A stretch of 64,000 bases of DNA from Vibrio maritimus (GCF_021441885.1 NZ_CP090438.1:1798001-1862000), one strand, 5' to 3'; counted from the first letter of the stretch, positions 9,374 to 17,597 are shown. Notes: generated from the letters alone by a model not told the origin. Numbers and translations: made by a program.

Positions 9374-10888
9374 TGTAATGTCACTATTTACCAAAGTTAA
9401 AATGTCTCTTTAGCTCGTGGTCACTAAGCTTTACTTACAACCAGCTAAGGATGCGTTTAAGATGCTAGTGACTATGAATGATTCTGATATCAATCGTTTT
9501 AAAGTAATCCAAGATGTTTGCGATCGTAGGATCCGACGAGTCGACGCGGCAGACATCCTTGATTTGAGTGTTCGCCAAGTTCAGAGGCTTATGAATCGCC
9601 TGAGGGAATTCGGTGCTGTAGGATTGACTCACCAAGCTCGAGGTAAGCCAAGTAATAACCGCTATCCTAGTGACTACCGAGACACAGTTTTAAAACTGAT
9701 TCGTGATCACTATTCTGATTTTTCTCCAACGCTTGCTAGAGAAAAACTATTGGAGTTACATAGCCTTCCAGTATCTAACGAGACCTTACGAAGTTGGATG
9801 ATTGCAGATGGTTTATGGACGCCACATTCGCAACGCAAGCCTAAAGTTTACCAACCTCGCTACCGACGTGATTGTTTGGGCGAGCTCGTTCAAATTGATG
9901 GCTCTCACCATGATTGGTTTGAAGGACGCGCTGACAAATGTTGTTTACTGGTCTTTATCGATGATGCGACTGGCCGCCTGATGAATTTAAGGTTCAGCGA
10001 AACCGAATCGGCCTTTGATTACATGCTAACAACGAGAGAATATCTTAATGAACACGGCAAACCCGTAGCGTTCTACAGCGATAAGCATTCGATTTTTCGG
10101 GTGAATCAGGAAAAGCAAAAACAAGTCGGTCAAACTCAATATGCCCGTGTATTAAAAGAGTTAGGTATTGAACTGATATGTGCGAACAGCTCTCAAGCTA
10201 AAGGTCGTGTGGAGCGAGTAAACTTGACGCTACAAGACCGACTCGTCAAAGAGATGCGCTTACAAGGAATTAACACCATCGAAGAAGCGAATGCTTGGCT
10301 TCCCTACTTCATTGCCGATTTCAATCGACGCTTTGCTAAGCCGGCAATGTATCCGAAAAACATGCATCGAAAAGTGCGTGAAACCACACAGGAACTCGAC
10401 GATATTTTCAGTTGGCAAGAAATACGTAAACTCTCTAAATCGTTGACATTTCAATATGACAAAGTGGTTTATCTTATTGAGCCAAATGAAGAAAATACTC
10501 GCTTAGTTCACGAGCATGTCAAAGTCTTAGACTATCCCAACGGAGACATTGCGATTGTGTATGGCCACAGAAAGTTGGAATTCAAAATTTTCGATAAGCT
10601 TGAGCATGTTCAACAAACCCAAATTGTCGACAACAAGCGATTAGGTCAAGTACTAAAGTTTGCTCAACAGCAGCAAGAAGAATTCGAGCGACAACAGAAA
10701 CGCACACGGAGCAAAAAAGCCCCTAAACGCAGAGCTCAACAAAGAGCGCTTCAGGAACAACTAAGGGCTATAAACCCAGTTCTCATCACACCAGAAACCT
10801 TCAAAGCATCTAAGAGTAAAACCTAACTCACCTACTCTATTTAGCTCATAAAGAGACATTTCTACCTGGGAGAAAAGAGGACATTTTA
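9374..10888 (+). mobile_element. ISNCY/IS1202-like insertion sequence in prophage copy 1
   Basis: Flanks of the transposase carry inverted repeats. The inner pair is AAATGTCTCTTTA (9400-9412) and TAAAGAGACATTT (10849-10861), a perfect 13 bp. The outer pair centres on ATGTC (9378-9382) and GACAT (10880-10884). Exact outer ends and any target duplication cannot be fixed by eye; I see no clear duplication. Confidence 0.7.
9417..10826 (+). CDS. DDE transposase, ISNCY/IS1202-like (copy 1)
   Basis: The 469-residue protein starts at a GTG just inside the left inverted repeat. An N-terminal helix-turn-helix region (about residues 25-75, with DILDLSVRQVQRLMNRL) precedes an rve-type catalytic core. 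Likely DDE residues are D161 in QIDGSHHDW, D222 in YSDKHSIF and E266 in AKGRVERVN. The C-terminus is Gln/Lys/Arg-rich. Length and motifs fit ISNCY-family transposases, which move the element by cut-and-paste or copy-out. It is the only rightward gene in its part of the phage and lies outside the morphogenesis operon, beyond the operon terminator. The element is therefore probably a passenger and not the phage integrase, because integration is at dif. Confidence 0.88.
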   Translation: MVTKLYLQPAKDAFKMLVTMNDSDINRFKVIQDVCDRRIRRVDAADILDLSVRQVQRLMNRLREFGAVGLTHQARGKPSNNRYPSDYRDTVLKLIRDHYSDFSPTLAREKLLELHSLPVSNETLRSWMIADGLWTPHSQRKPKVYQPRYRRDCLGELVQIDGSHHDWFEGRADKCCLLVFIDDATGRLMNLRFSETESAFDYMLTTREYLNEHGKPVAFYSDKHSIFRVNQEKQKQVGQTQYARVLKELGIELICANSSQAKGRVERVNLTLQDRLVKEMRLQGINTIEEANAWLPYFIADFNRRFAKPAMYPKNMHRKVRETTQELDDIFSWQEIRKLSKSLTFQYDKVVYLIEPNEENTRLVHEHVKVLDYPNGDIAIVYGHRKLEFKIFDKLEHVQQTQIVDNKRLGQVLKFAQQQQEEFERQQKRTRSKKAPKRRAQQRALQEQLRAINPVLITPETFKASKSKT

Positions 10889-11040
10889 AAATGGGATTGA
10901 CAAAATCGAATTTATCCAAAACAGCATTTTATCCTGTGGTTATCCCGTCAAACTTCACAAAATCCACTATCGAGACCCAAACCGGTCATGACTTTATACT
11001 GCCACCTCCGCTCTCAATGCGAAAAACTTAGCACAAAATA

Positions 11041-11073
11041 AAATGACATACCAATCGACTCAGTATGTCATTT
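11041..11073 (-). terminator. Terminator at the end of the phage morphogenesis/cargo operon (copy 1)
   Basis: Stem AAATGACATAC (11041-11051) pairs with GTATGTCATTT (11063-11073), with T-rich sequence on both outer sides, so it can act in both directions. Leftward it closes the rep-to-cargo transcript. Rightward it shields that operon from IS transcription. The 150 bp between it and the IS hold no visible gene. Confidence 0.8.
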
Positions 11074-11100
11074 TTTTACTCTGTCCATTCTTTACAACGG

Positions 11101-11610
11101 TTACGGCTCGTCCAGTAACCCAAGCTTTTTAGCCACCTTTATTAGGTCGAATGGCTGTTGAAATTGAGCTTGTATCTTTTGCACTTCCAAAATGTCGAGT
11201 CCTGAAATTTCCGAACTATAATCCACGTTTTCAACAAGATTGAGACTACTTCGAATTTCATCCAAAGTCATACCATTAGGGTATTCTTCAGATCGAATGG
11301 TTATCTGTGGGTATTGGTCTAAAATCTCAACCACTTTCAAACGTTCTTGTTCCGAGCACTTTTCTCTATTGTCCAAAGAAAGATATAGAAGCACCTTTTT
11401 TTTATCGTCATTTCCTAATGATGAAAACCAGCTTGTAGTTGGAAATCTTTTTGAAGCCGCTCTTGATTGAAGTAAACAATACTCAACTCGATTACCATAA
11501 GCTTGCATAGCATCAGACAAAGCTAAAGAACGTAACTCATTAGAGCCAGCATAAGAAAAAGGTAAGAAACACATTAAAAATAAGCAGGTTAAACCTTTAC
11601 AAAGCCGCAT
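11101..11610 (-). CDS. Secreted/periplasmic protein of unknown function in the phage cargo position (copy 1)
   Basis: The 169-residue product starts with a convincing signal peptide: basic MRLCK, a hydrophobic stretch, then a likely cleavage after SYA. The mature part (about 147 residues) has two cysteines (EYCLLQ and REKCSEQ) that could form a disulfide in the periplasm, is rich in charged residues and ends in a helical KKLGLLDEP. I recognise no family. It is the last gene of the leftward phage operon and its start overlaps the end of the 113-aa gene by 14 nt, indicating coupling. In CTXphi the slot downstream of zot carries the cholera toxin genes, so this is a candidate host-modifying cargo gene or a late accessory phage gene. 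Any toxic or immunity role would be pure inference. Confidence 0.75.
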   Translation of the reverse strand: MRLCKGLTCLFLMCFLPFSYAGSNELRSLALSDAMQAYGNRVEYCLLQSRAASKRFPTTSWFSSLGNDDKKKVLLYLSLDNREKCSEQERLKVVEILDQYPQITIRSEEYPNGMTLDEIRSSLNLVENVDYSSEISGLDILEVQKIQAQFQQPFDLIKVAKKLGLLDEP

Positions 11611-11938
11611 TTGATACGCACCTCCAAAATTCGCCCTCAGCAGTATAACTACCAGTTCTTAAGCTCATGGTTTCCGCAATAGAAAATACACGCCCTTTTG
11701 CAGTTTTATTAATAGCGTTCAGAGTTTTACTAAACTCAACCCAATCATAGCCAGCTATACTCAGCATGGTTTGACTCGTATTTGCTTTACCAAGAAACAA
11801 ATCAAACAATGGAACGGTGCTCGTTGCAACTGCTAGCATGTTCGCCCTATCTACGATATCTCTAATCTCATCAACTGCCTCTATACTTTCACGAGACAAT
11901 TTTAAATTATCAATCCGACAATACCCTACATTTGCCAT
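11597..11938 (-). CDS. Hypothetical protein, 113 aa, phage cargo position (copy 1)
   Basis: It starts with MANVGYCRIDNLKLSRES and has no signal peptide; one moderately hydrophobic stretch (MLAVATSTVPLFDLFLG) is too broken to call a membrane segment with confidence. No family is recognised. It lies between the 51-aa and 169-aa genes downstream of zot, with its 3' end overlapping the next start, so the three are probably co-expressed. The 49-bp gap upstream contains no visible terminator. Cytoplasmic location is inferred. Confidence 0.65.
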   Translation of the reverse strand: MANVGYCRIDNLKLSRESIEAVDEIRDIVDRANMLAVATSTVPLFDLFLGKANTSQTMLSIAGYDWVEFSKTLNAINKTAKGRVFSIAETMSLRTGSYTAEGEFWRCVSNAAL

Positions 11939-11987
11939 TTATTAAGCCCTTATGAAACCAATATAGTATCGTAAATCTTACTATACA

Positions 11988-12143
11988 CTAAGAAGCCTTT
12001 TCTAATCTCCTCTCAAGCTCTCGAATAACACGGCAAAGCTCAACAATTCGCTCAAACATTAAAGACGAAGGCTCACGTTCGTAAGCCTCCATAGCTAAAG
12101 CTAATTCATCACGCAAACGAGATAAAGAAAAATCCAAAACCAT
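11988..12143 (-). CDS. Small helical protein, 51 aa, coupled to zot (copy 1)
   Basis: The ATG directly abuts the zot stop (TAG-ATG), so translation is likely by re-initiation. The product begins MVLDFSLSRLRDELALAMEA and continues with an ELCRVIRELERRLEKAS tail. It is strongly amphipathic and helical, with heptad-like leucine spacing suggesting a short coiled coil. It has no signal peptide or membrane segment. No family is recognised. It is too short for a usual gene-length cut-off, but the perfect stop/start junction and charged helical composition support it being real. Confidence 0.6.
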   Translation of the reverse strand: MVLDFSLSRLRDELALAMEAYEREPSSLMFERIVELCRVIRELERRLEKAS

Positions 12144-13319
12144 CTAGTCACCACCAAACGCCGATGAAAAAGACGAAGCTAAATCAATATTAGGATGTTG
12201 GCCTGTAGGCCGTTCACCCTCGCAGTAAACGAAATCTGAATAGCCCTCAAACTTCAATTCAACCAAACAAGGACCCATTACCGCCACATCATAGCCTGCC
12301 ATATATAAGTCCTGAAGCTTCAAGGGGAATTCATAACGAGATTTATTCACTGCCTTAAAATAAACCTCTGTTTGTCGATGCAAACGCCCTCTATCGTCTT
12401 TGTAGAACGAATCAGACGACCCTGTGATAGCCAGTTGAAGTTTACCAAATGGATGCACTGTATCAGCCTTACGCTGCCTAGAAGACGGTCTTTTCTTCTC
12501 TGGCTCTGAATTTTGCTTATCTTCCACTACGACACGCTTAGATTCTACTACGGGCTCAGGCTCTGATTTGTTGCCAAACAACGCTAAACCACTCGTTATA
12601 GACATAGGCAACGCAATGATAATTGCAGGGATACCTACCCAGAAATACCAACGCTTCCAGATAGGCTTAATGTCACTAGCGTGAGCTTCATTCACCGATT
12701 GGTCAGATTGAGTATGCGAAGTATAGAACGGGAAAAATCGAGGCTTATATGTTCGAACGTTGGTGTTCAACTCAGCAGGCCGACCCTCAGCACCGTCTAA
12801 TACTTTTTGCGTATAAGTTTTATCAGACCCAGCTGCGGAATGCTTCGACACTCGATACTGAATTTGTATCATTGCTCGAACATCTTTGTGAAGTTTTCCA
12901 AGGCTTTGAGTCATTAACAAAATATCATGGCCATAATGACGGTGCATCGACATATATTCCAATACATCCGCCAAATTCTCAGATGCTTTCTTGCCTCTGC
13001 CTTGACTAGGTAAAACAAAGTGACATTCATCAATGACGAACAATGCACCAACGCCCTCGTCATTCTTCCACTCGTCAGACGTAAAACAATCCTTTGTAGA
13101 GAAAGCTTTGACCGCCCCAACCTCACGGGAATAGCTATCTTCTCGAACCTCGATAAGATCTAATATTTCCTTGCCAAAAACCGATTCGAAATGATCTAAA
13201 TTTAAAGGCACATTAGTGATAACTTTGCGCCCTTCCTTAAGCGCAGGAATGATGTGATACACCACAGATTCGTAAGATTTACCCGAACCTGGTCTACCCA
13301 CGATAATGTTAATTGGCAT
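12144..13319 (-). CDS. zot: Zot/pI-family phage assembly ATPase (copy 1)
   Basis: This 391-residue inner-membrane ATPase powers extrusion of filamentous phage (gene I/Zot family). The Walker A motif is GRPGSGKS at residues 8-15 and Walker B is ALFVIDEC at about 92-99. A single membrane span lies near 224-248 (after IWKRWYFWVG), and a Lys/Glu/Pro-rich linker leads into a periplasmic domain with two cysteines. The family works with a secretin in the outer membrane. No secretin gene is present in the phage, so a host secretin (type II secretion in CTXphi) is the likely partner. The V. cholerae Zot C-terminal enterotoxic peptide is a separate property; no such claim is made here. It sits 10 bp after the DUF2523 gene. 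Confidence 0.92.
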   Translation of the reverse strand: MPINIIVGRPGSGKSYESVVYHIIPALKEGRKVITNVPLNLDHFESVFGKEILDLIEVREDSYSREVGAVKAFSTKDCFTSDEWKNDEGVGALFVIDECHFVLPSQGRGKKASENLADVLEYMSMHRHYGHDILLMTQSLGKLHKDVRAMIQIQYRVSKHSAAGSDKTYTQKVLDGAEGRPAELNTNVRTYKPRFFPFYTSHTQSDQSVNEAHASDIKPIWKRWYFWVGIPAIIIALPMSITSGLALFGNKSEPEPVVESKRVVVEDKQNSEPEKKRPSSRQRKADTVHPFGKLQLAITGSSDSFYKDDRGRLHRQTEVYFKAVNKSRYEFPLKLQDLYMAGYDVAVMGPCLVELKFEGYSDFVYCEGERPTGQHPNIDLASSFSSAFGGD

Positions 13320-13329
13320 CAGTCACCCC

Positions 13330-13647
13330 CTAAGAACCTAAACGTGTAAACGGAATAATCTGCAAACCTAGACGAATCAAGATTGCAGACACGATAATTA
13401 CACTTGCTTCATTCACGCCCACTAAAGCCATGATAGATTTTGCTTCGTCAGGAATCAGGTCGATATATTGAATCACGTTCAAGGCCGAAAACGCCGAACC
13501 AAAACCATTGATAGCAACTAAAGCTATCGATAACACGCTATCAAAAAAGAATATGCCAATATCTTTCAACAAATCGTAGAGCGACAATAAAATAGACAAG
13601 CAAAAGTTAACAAAGTCATTCCAACGCTCAGCAAACCAATCCAACAT
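13330..13647 (-). CDS. DUF2523/pVI-like minor coat protein (copy 1)
   Basis: The start is placed at the ATG at 13645-13647 because a strong GGAGG lies 5 nt upstream; a TTG four codons earlier would put the start codon on the ribosome site and overlap pIII. The 105-residue product is hydrophobic with about three membrane segments (FCLSILLSLYDLLK, FFDSVLSIALVAINGFGSAF, VIIVSAILIRLGLQII). Size, topology and position between pIII and Zot match DUF2523 proteins (Ace/pVI position), which sit with pIII at one virion end and help release the particle from the membrane. Start and pIII stop are separated by one base. Confidence 0.85.
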   Translation of the reverse strand: MLDWFAERWNDFVNFCLSILLSLYDLLKDIGIFFFDSVLSIALVAINGFGSAFSALNVIQYIDLIPDEAKSIMALVGVNEASVIIVSAILIRLGLQIIPFTRLGS

Positions 13648-13648
13648 A

Positions 13649-15343
13649 CTAACCTCCAAATACTAAGCGACGTGCTAAAAGTGCAGCCGTAAATAAAATG
13701 AACGCTCTAATCGCCAACCATACACGGCTATCAATTTCGATAGGCTGACAACCAAAATCAACAAAACCCAAATCAAAACACATCGTCCAAGTAGGAATCC
13801 CTTCTGACACATAACTTAATTTAAAGGAATTGACCCAGCCAGATAAGGCTGTATTTTGAAAGTCATTATTAAAATTATTCCAAACACCTTGAAAGCCATT
13901 TGGATAATTGGAAGTCCAAAAGCTTGAAGCTCTGCTACTATCAGGAGTCGTACTTATAGGAACGGTAGTTGTAGATAAACCCCCTATTAATTCATTTGTT
14001 CTATCAATCCTCTCTTCAACCCCAGTCATATCAACATCAACGTTAATATTCATATTTTCTAGAAGTTGATTTGTCATATCTAAACGTGATTCGATACCTG
14101 TTAAGTTTGAAACAGCAACGACACTACCGCCCTCAATAGGCGGGTCAATTGGAGGGTATATCGGTGGGTCAACTGGAACATCAATATCAACTATTGGTTT
14201 AACACCATCGACAATAGGCTTAATAATATCTTCTGCAATAGTATCGGTATCAGGGTCACCCGTTAATATTCCAGAAATAACAGAATTAATAGCATCACCA
14301 TAAATAGGGTCGAAAATTGGCGGAAGCGGTCTATCAGAAGGCAATGACACAGGAGGGAGTCCAATAGCAGGAGGAATAGGAATGTTGTTATCATCAACAG
14401 GGATAACCACCGTATTATCGACAAAATATTGAGGAGGAACATCGACACAACCATCATTACCGCAATAACTTACGTCAGGGTCACTAAAATACCAAACAGG
14501 AATTTCATCATTGACTGCTTCATTATCTAAAACATCCTCAATTGCACCTTCCATTACAGAATCTTGTGTGGAAGCTACAGGAAATAATACTTCAATTTCA
14601 TTAATGCTTACACGATTTTTAATTGTTAACTCGCCATTAAAATGAACCTCATGGAAAAACTCACCCTTTAAGATAAAGGAATTACCTGACATCCCCCAGT
14701 GAATAATAGAGTGACTATCGAAACAACTTTTACGTCCTTGCTCTTCACCAACAGTCACCCATTGACCACAATCTGGCTCAAGATTATTATTTTCCCATGA
14801 GCGATATTTTAACCACCAATTATCAGATAACGCCTGTCCACAATCAAATAAAGTGTTTTTCCCGTTTTCATCAGCAAAACCAACGTTAATAGGACAAACT
14901 AATTTAGTTCCTGTTTTATACAAACCTTTATCCCACGTAGAAGACCAACTACCATCTGCCATTTTAAAAGAAACACTCTTACCGCAATAATCCGATAAGA
15001 AACATTCGTCATCCTTGATTACCATCTCTCCGCCATCAAGATGAAAACCAACTTTTTCTAATGCATACGCCCAAGTTCCCCAAGGTCTAAGCGCATATTC
15101 AGAAGTCATATAATCTTTTATCATTGGAGTGGTAGCAACGGCGGCTGTAGCTAAAACACCTAAATCAGCACCATAATTAACCGCCATGCGAGCAACCAAT
15201 GTTCTACCTGTCCACATCGCTGCTTGACCAGTCAGACCAACAACGACAGGAAAAAAAGCACGAGCTGGACGAACGGGAATATAAACAATGAAAAAACAAA
15301 GAAAATATATCGATAGCCGCTTAATAATCATTTTGCCCACCAT
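13649..15343 (-). CDS. pIII-like adsorption/minor coat protein (copy 1)
   Basis: The 564-residue product has an N-terminal signal peptide (MIIKRLSIYFLCFFIVYIPV, cleavage near ARA) and a C-terminal membrane anchor (WLAIRAFILFTAALL) followed by RR. Many cysteines lie in the N-terminal half. A Pro/Asp/Ile-rich linker (about residues 310-395, with repeated DPP and PIDPP units) separates the two halves, like the flexible linkers of pIII. Its place directly after the major coat gene and before the pVI-like gene is that of orfU/pIII, which binds the host receptor and TolA. No sequence-level match to a named pIII is claimed. An alternative ATG four codons in (MIIKRL) is equally possible as start. Confidence 0.85.
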   Translation of the reverse strand: MVGKMIIKRLSIYFLCFFIVYIPVRPARAFFPVVVGLTGQAAMWTGRTLVARMAVNYGADLGVLATAAVATTPMIKDYMTSEYALRPWGTWAYALEKVGFHLDGGEMVIKDDECFLSDYCGKSVSFKMADGSWSSTWDKGLYKTGTKLVCPINVGFADENGKNTLFDCGQALSDNWWLKYRSWENNNLEPDCGQWVTVGEEQGRKSCFDSHSIIHWGMSGNSFILKGEFFHEVHFNGELTIKNRVSINEIEVLFPVASTQDSVMEGAIEDVLDNEAVNDEIPVWYFSDPDVSYCGNDGCVDVPPQYFVDNTVVIPVDDNNIPIPPAIGLPPVSLPSDRPLPPIFDPIYGDAINSVISGILTGDPDTDTIAEDIIKPIVDGVKPIVDIDVPVDPPIYPPIDPPIEGGSVVAVSNLTGIESRLDMTNQLLENMNINVDVDMTGVEERIDRTNELIGGLSTTTVPISTTPDSSRASSFWTSNYPNGFQGVWNNFNNDFQNTALSGWVNSFKLSYVSEGIPTWTMCFDLGFVDFGCQPIEIDSRVWLAIRAFILFTAALLARRLVFGG

Positions 15344-15367
15344 AAAAAAAGGGGCTTAAACGCCCCT
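15344..15367 (-). terminator. Attenuating terminator between coat genes and pIII (copy 1)
   Basis: On the minus strand GGGGC (15362-15366), a GTTTAA loop and GCCCC (15351-15355) precede seven T. It lies between the abundant coat protein and the low-copy pIII gene, where Ff phages also place a terminator. It overlaps the stop codon of the 32-aa ORF, which sits in the loop. Confidence 0.85.
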
Positions 15368-15454
15368 CATACCTAACACAAATGCTATTCCAGCTAGACC
15401 GCCGATAACCATAACAGCGGAATAGAACTGGAGGGTAGATACCGCAACAATCAT
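15356..15454 (-). CDS. 32-aa membrane protein, probable pVII/pIX-type minor coat (copy 1)
   Basis: The ATG overlaps the TGA of the major coat gene in an ATGA junction, which implies coupled translation. The product begins MIVAVSTLQFYSAVMVI and has one membrane segment with a Gly-rich middle and a short MRGV end. Inoviruses encode 30-35-residue hydrophobic proteins (pVII, pIX) that cap the virion end where assembly starts, in this same neighbourhood, so that role is the best guess. The stop codon lies inside the loop of the transcription terminator, so terminating ribosomes could alter read-through into pIII. Confidence 0.7.
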   Translation of the reverse strand: MIVAVSTLQFYSAVMVIGGLAGIAFVLGMRGV

Positions 15455-15663
15455 GCTCGACTAACGAGACGTTTAGCTAGGCTAATACCCTTAACAGCTA
15501 GCGCAATACCAACAATGACCACACCGGTAGTACCAATAAACGCTGTTACAGTAGAAAGGTCTACTGCTGCAAAAATTGAATCGATAGTTGTAGTGTCAGC
15601 CATTGCTTGAGGTGCAAGAGAAGCAAGAGTTAACGCTGCTATAGTTGAAGCTGCTTTTTTCAT
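15451..15663 (-). CDS. Major coat protein pVIII-like (copy 1)
   Basis: The 70-residue preprotein has a signal peptide of 22 residues ending in PQAMA, giving a 48-residue mature coat. The mature protein shows the class pattern: an acidic N-terminus (DTTTIDS, VD), a hydrophobic membrane helix (IGTTGVVIVGIALAVKG) and a basic C-terminus (LAKRLVSR) that faces the packaged DNA. Thousands of copies would form the filament. Its position between the small membrane gene and the terminator fits high expression. This is the position of cep in CTXphi. Confidence 0.92.
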   Translation of the reverse strand: MKKAASTIAALTLASLAPQAMADTTTIDSIFAAVDLSTVTAFIGTTGVVIVGIALAVKGISLAKRLVSRA

Positions 15664-15675
15664 AATAAAATCCCT

Positions 15676-15912
15676 CTATACGAGTTGTATCATTTTTTTA
15701 GCTATGCCAATGACAAAGCCACCAAAATAACCTACCACTACAACCGCACCAAAAGCCCAAGCGAAAACTAATCCAATATCGGACGATGATACAAAAACGT
15801 GTGATAAATTATATTCATCGGCAGTCTGTAGAACATACGTAGAGCAATTTTCGATAGGTGTTTCACTAACATATAAAAAATCATCTACAGTTTTTTCAAT
15901 ACAAATTGCCAT
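15676..15912 (-). CDS. Small phage membrane protein, 78 aa (copy 1)
   Basis: The first 45 residues are polar with two cysteines (AICIEK, ENCSTY); the rest is a hydrophobic Gly/Val-rich span (IGLVFAWAFGAVVVVGYFGGFVIGI) ending in KKMIQLV. This suggests an N-out, C-in single-span protein without a cleaved signal. It lies between the ssDNA-binding and major coat genes, the place of psh in CTXphi or of the small virion-cap genes in other inoviruses. A minor coat or assembly role is likely but not shown. Confidence 0.75.
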   Translation of the reverse strand: MAICIEKTVDDFLYVSETPIENCSTYVLQTADEYNLSHVFVSSSDIGLVFAWAFGAVVVVGYFGGFVIGIAKKMIQLV

Positions 15913-15921
15913 AATTAGAAC

Positions 15922-16209
15922 CTAAGTATTAGAAGCTACAGGAATTAGAGTAATATTACGCTCAAACTCTAAACGACCAAATTGACCTACTTTAAAAGAC
16001 GTTTGGTCTAGGTAATATTTACCCGATGCATAATGTGTTTCATCTTCTTGAAGTGGTAAAGAAAATTCAACAGGGAAACGACCGCCAAGATGAACAAAGG
16101 CAACTTGACTATATAGTTTCATTTCTGCCCTATCGCCTTTAGGTGGAATGGTGCGAATGTCTTTTGTTTCATTATCTTTAAATATTTCTACTATTAATGC
16201 GTTTTTCAT
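15922..16209 (-). CDS. Single-stranded DNA-binding protein, gene V-like (copy 1)
   Basis: The 95-residue protein lies immediately after rep (9 bp). It is all-beta in character, with FVHLGGRFPVEFSLPL, ASGKYYLD and GRLEFERN strings. These follow the order seen in Pf1-type and gene-V-type helix-destabilising proteins, where a FLHL-P-x-F strand is followed by a GxY strand and a RPEL-like strand. These proteins coat the newly made (+) strand and switch replication from double-strand synthesis to packaging. The assignment rests on this pattern, size and position; RstB-like function is an alternative. Confidence 0.72.
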   Translation of the reverse strand: MKNALIVEIFKDNETKDIRTIPPKGDRAEMKLYSQVAFVHLGGRFPVEFSLPLQEDETHYASGKYYLDQTSFKVGQFGRLEFERNITLIPVASNT

Positions 16210-16218
16210 AATAATTAC

Positions 16219-17523
16219 CTATGCTACTAAACTAATTACGCTATCTTCTTGACCGTATAATTTGGTGATATCCCCTGCTTGAGGCTCTATCCAGTCAGAC
16301 GGTCTTTGCTGACTAAAATCAATTTCTATAACTTGTAATAAAGGAACTACGTTATCCTTACCGTGCCCTTTGAGGTTTTGAAGTTGAGCTTTAGAAAATC
16401 CAACTTCCAATAATGGATTTAATTGGTTATAAAATGACTTTTTATTTGATTTACTAAAAGAATCAAAAACTGCGTGATAACCATCGCTAACAAGAGAACG
16501 ATAGAATCTAAATATTCTATCTGCCTTAGAATAAGTAATATTGCCTTTCTTAGTGACAGTAAAAAATTCTTTCTTTAGTGTGTTATGTACTTGTTCATCA
16601 TTAAATATGTTCATTTTTTGACCCTCCAATGCCTCCATTAATGGCGAAAATGCTTTAATCCAAATATCTTTAATTAAACAACGTCCGTCTTTTTCATACT
16701 CTAATTGAAACCGACAAGCTTCAAATAGGTTTTTGGGTATATTAAACTCATCTAAATATCTACGCTTAGCACTTGCTTCAAAGCGGATTAAATTTCTAGC
16801 AAAGTTAATTAATTCAGGGTTAGACATAACATCAATAACTCTATCATGCGTACGGTCTCCCTTTTCCTGTAAAGAACGCAAGCTATTAAGCTGTCTATTA
16901 AATTCACAACCCTTTAAATATGCCTTTCTATCTACATGACGTGAGCCACGACTAAAGTAACAAGTAGTTTCATGTTCATTTCTAACACTAGCTCTCATAT
17001 GCTTATTGGAGACTGATTTTAACTGACCAATAACTTGCTTAGCTTGTAAATCTGTTTTTGCTCTAGCTGAAAATGTGCAATCTATAGCATCTAGTGTAGT
17101 TCTATAGATGTCTAACATTTCGTAAAAATCTGGATAAGCATGATAAAGAGCCATGAGCATTTCATAAGAACCGACCACCATCTGAGTAGAGCCGTAAACG
17201 TTATGACCTTGAAGAATTTTAGCTGGAGAGGCTTTTAGCTCGACACAGGCATCTCGTAACTTTGTACCTTGAAAAATTTTGAACGCAATACCAGTAAAAG
17301 AAGTCGGAAGCGTTTGATATGGGTGACGCAAATCTGCAACTTCAAGCTCATCCTGAGAGCCTGAGCCAGTAAAAAAAATAGACTTAGCTTCAAGACCAAC
17401 ACCCCCAATCAAAGAGCAAGCACGTATATCAACATAAGATACAAACTCACCCTTAGAACTTTGTTGAGTTTCCAAAAGATAGTCTTGCTTGAATGGTATT
17501 GAAATTTTAAGCATGTCTATCAT
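16219..17523 (-). CDS. Rolling-circle replication initiator, RstA/gene II-like (copy 1)
   Basis: The start is set at the ATG at 17521-17523 (MIDMLKISIPFK) because AAGGGG lies 4 nt upstream. A longer form from 17541 would begin inside the ribosome site; a third ATG is three codons on. The 434-residue protein carries the conserved pattern TCYFSRGSRHVDRKAYLKGCEF near the middle, resembling the Y-G-SR...K-Y-KG-E region of phage CRI/gene II and RstA proteins. These nick the plus origin and drive rolling-circle synthesis. It is the first gene of the leftward operon and faces the 61-aa regulator across paired palindromes. Confidence 0.87.
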   Translation of the reverse strand: MIDMLKISIPFKQDYLLETQQSSKGEFVSYVDIRACSLIGGVGLEAKSIFFTGSGSQDELEVADLRHPYQTLPTSFTGIAFKIFQGTKLRDACVELKASPAKILQGHNVYGSTQMVVGSYEMLMALYHAYPDFYEMLDIYRTTLDAIDCTFSARAKTDLQAKQVIGQLKSVSNKHMRASVRNEHETTCYFSRGSRHVDRKAYLKGCEFNRQLNSLRSLQEKGDRTHDRVIDVMSNPELINFARNLIRFEASAKRRYLDEFNIPKNLFEACRFQLEYEKDGRCLIKDIWIKAFSPLMEALEGQKMNIFNDEQVHNTLKKEFFTVTKKGNITYSKADRIFRFYRSLVSDGYHAVFDSFSKSNKKSFYNQLNPLLEVGFSKAQLQNLKGHGKDNVVPLLQVIEIDFSQQRPSDWIEPQAGDITKLYGQEDSVISLVA

Positions 17524-17597
17524 GAGACCCCTTCTATACATCCATACCTACATTTATCTATAGAATCGACCATGAAAATCAATCTGTCCATACAAAA

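Noticed and set aside
9417..10826. Transposase as the phage integrase
   Set aside because: Junctions fall at dif with Xer-type arms and the gene has its own inverted repeats, so it is an IS passenger.
12144..13319. Calling Zot a toxin
   Set aside because: The conserved function of the family is phage assembly; the toxin-like peptide activity is specific and cannot be read from this divergent C-terminus.
13330..13659. Longer pVI-like reading from a TTG at 13659
   Set aside because: It would place the start on the GGAGG ribosome site and overlap pIII; the ATG at 13647 is better.
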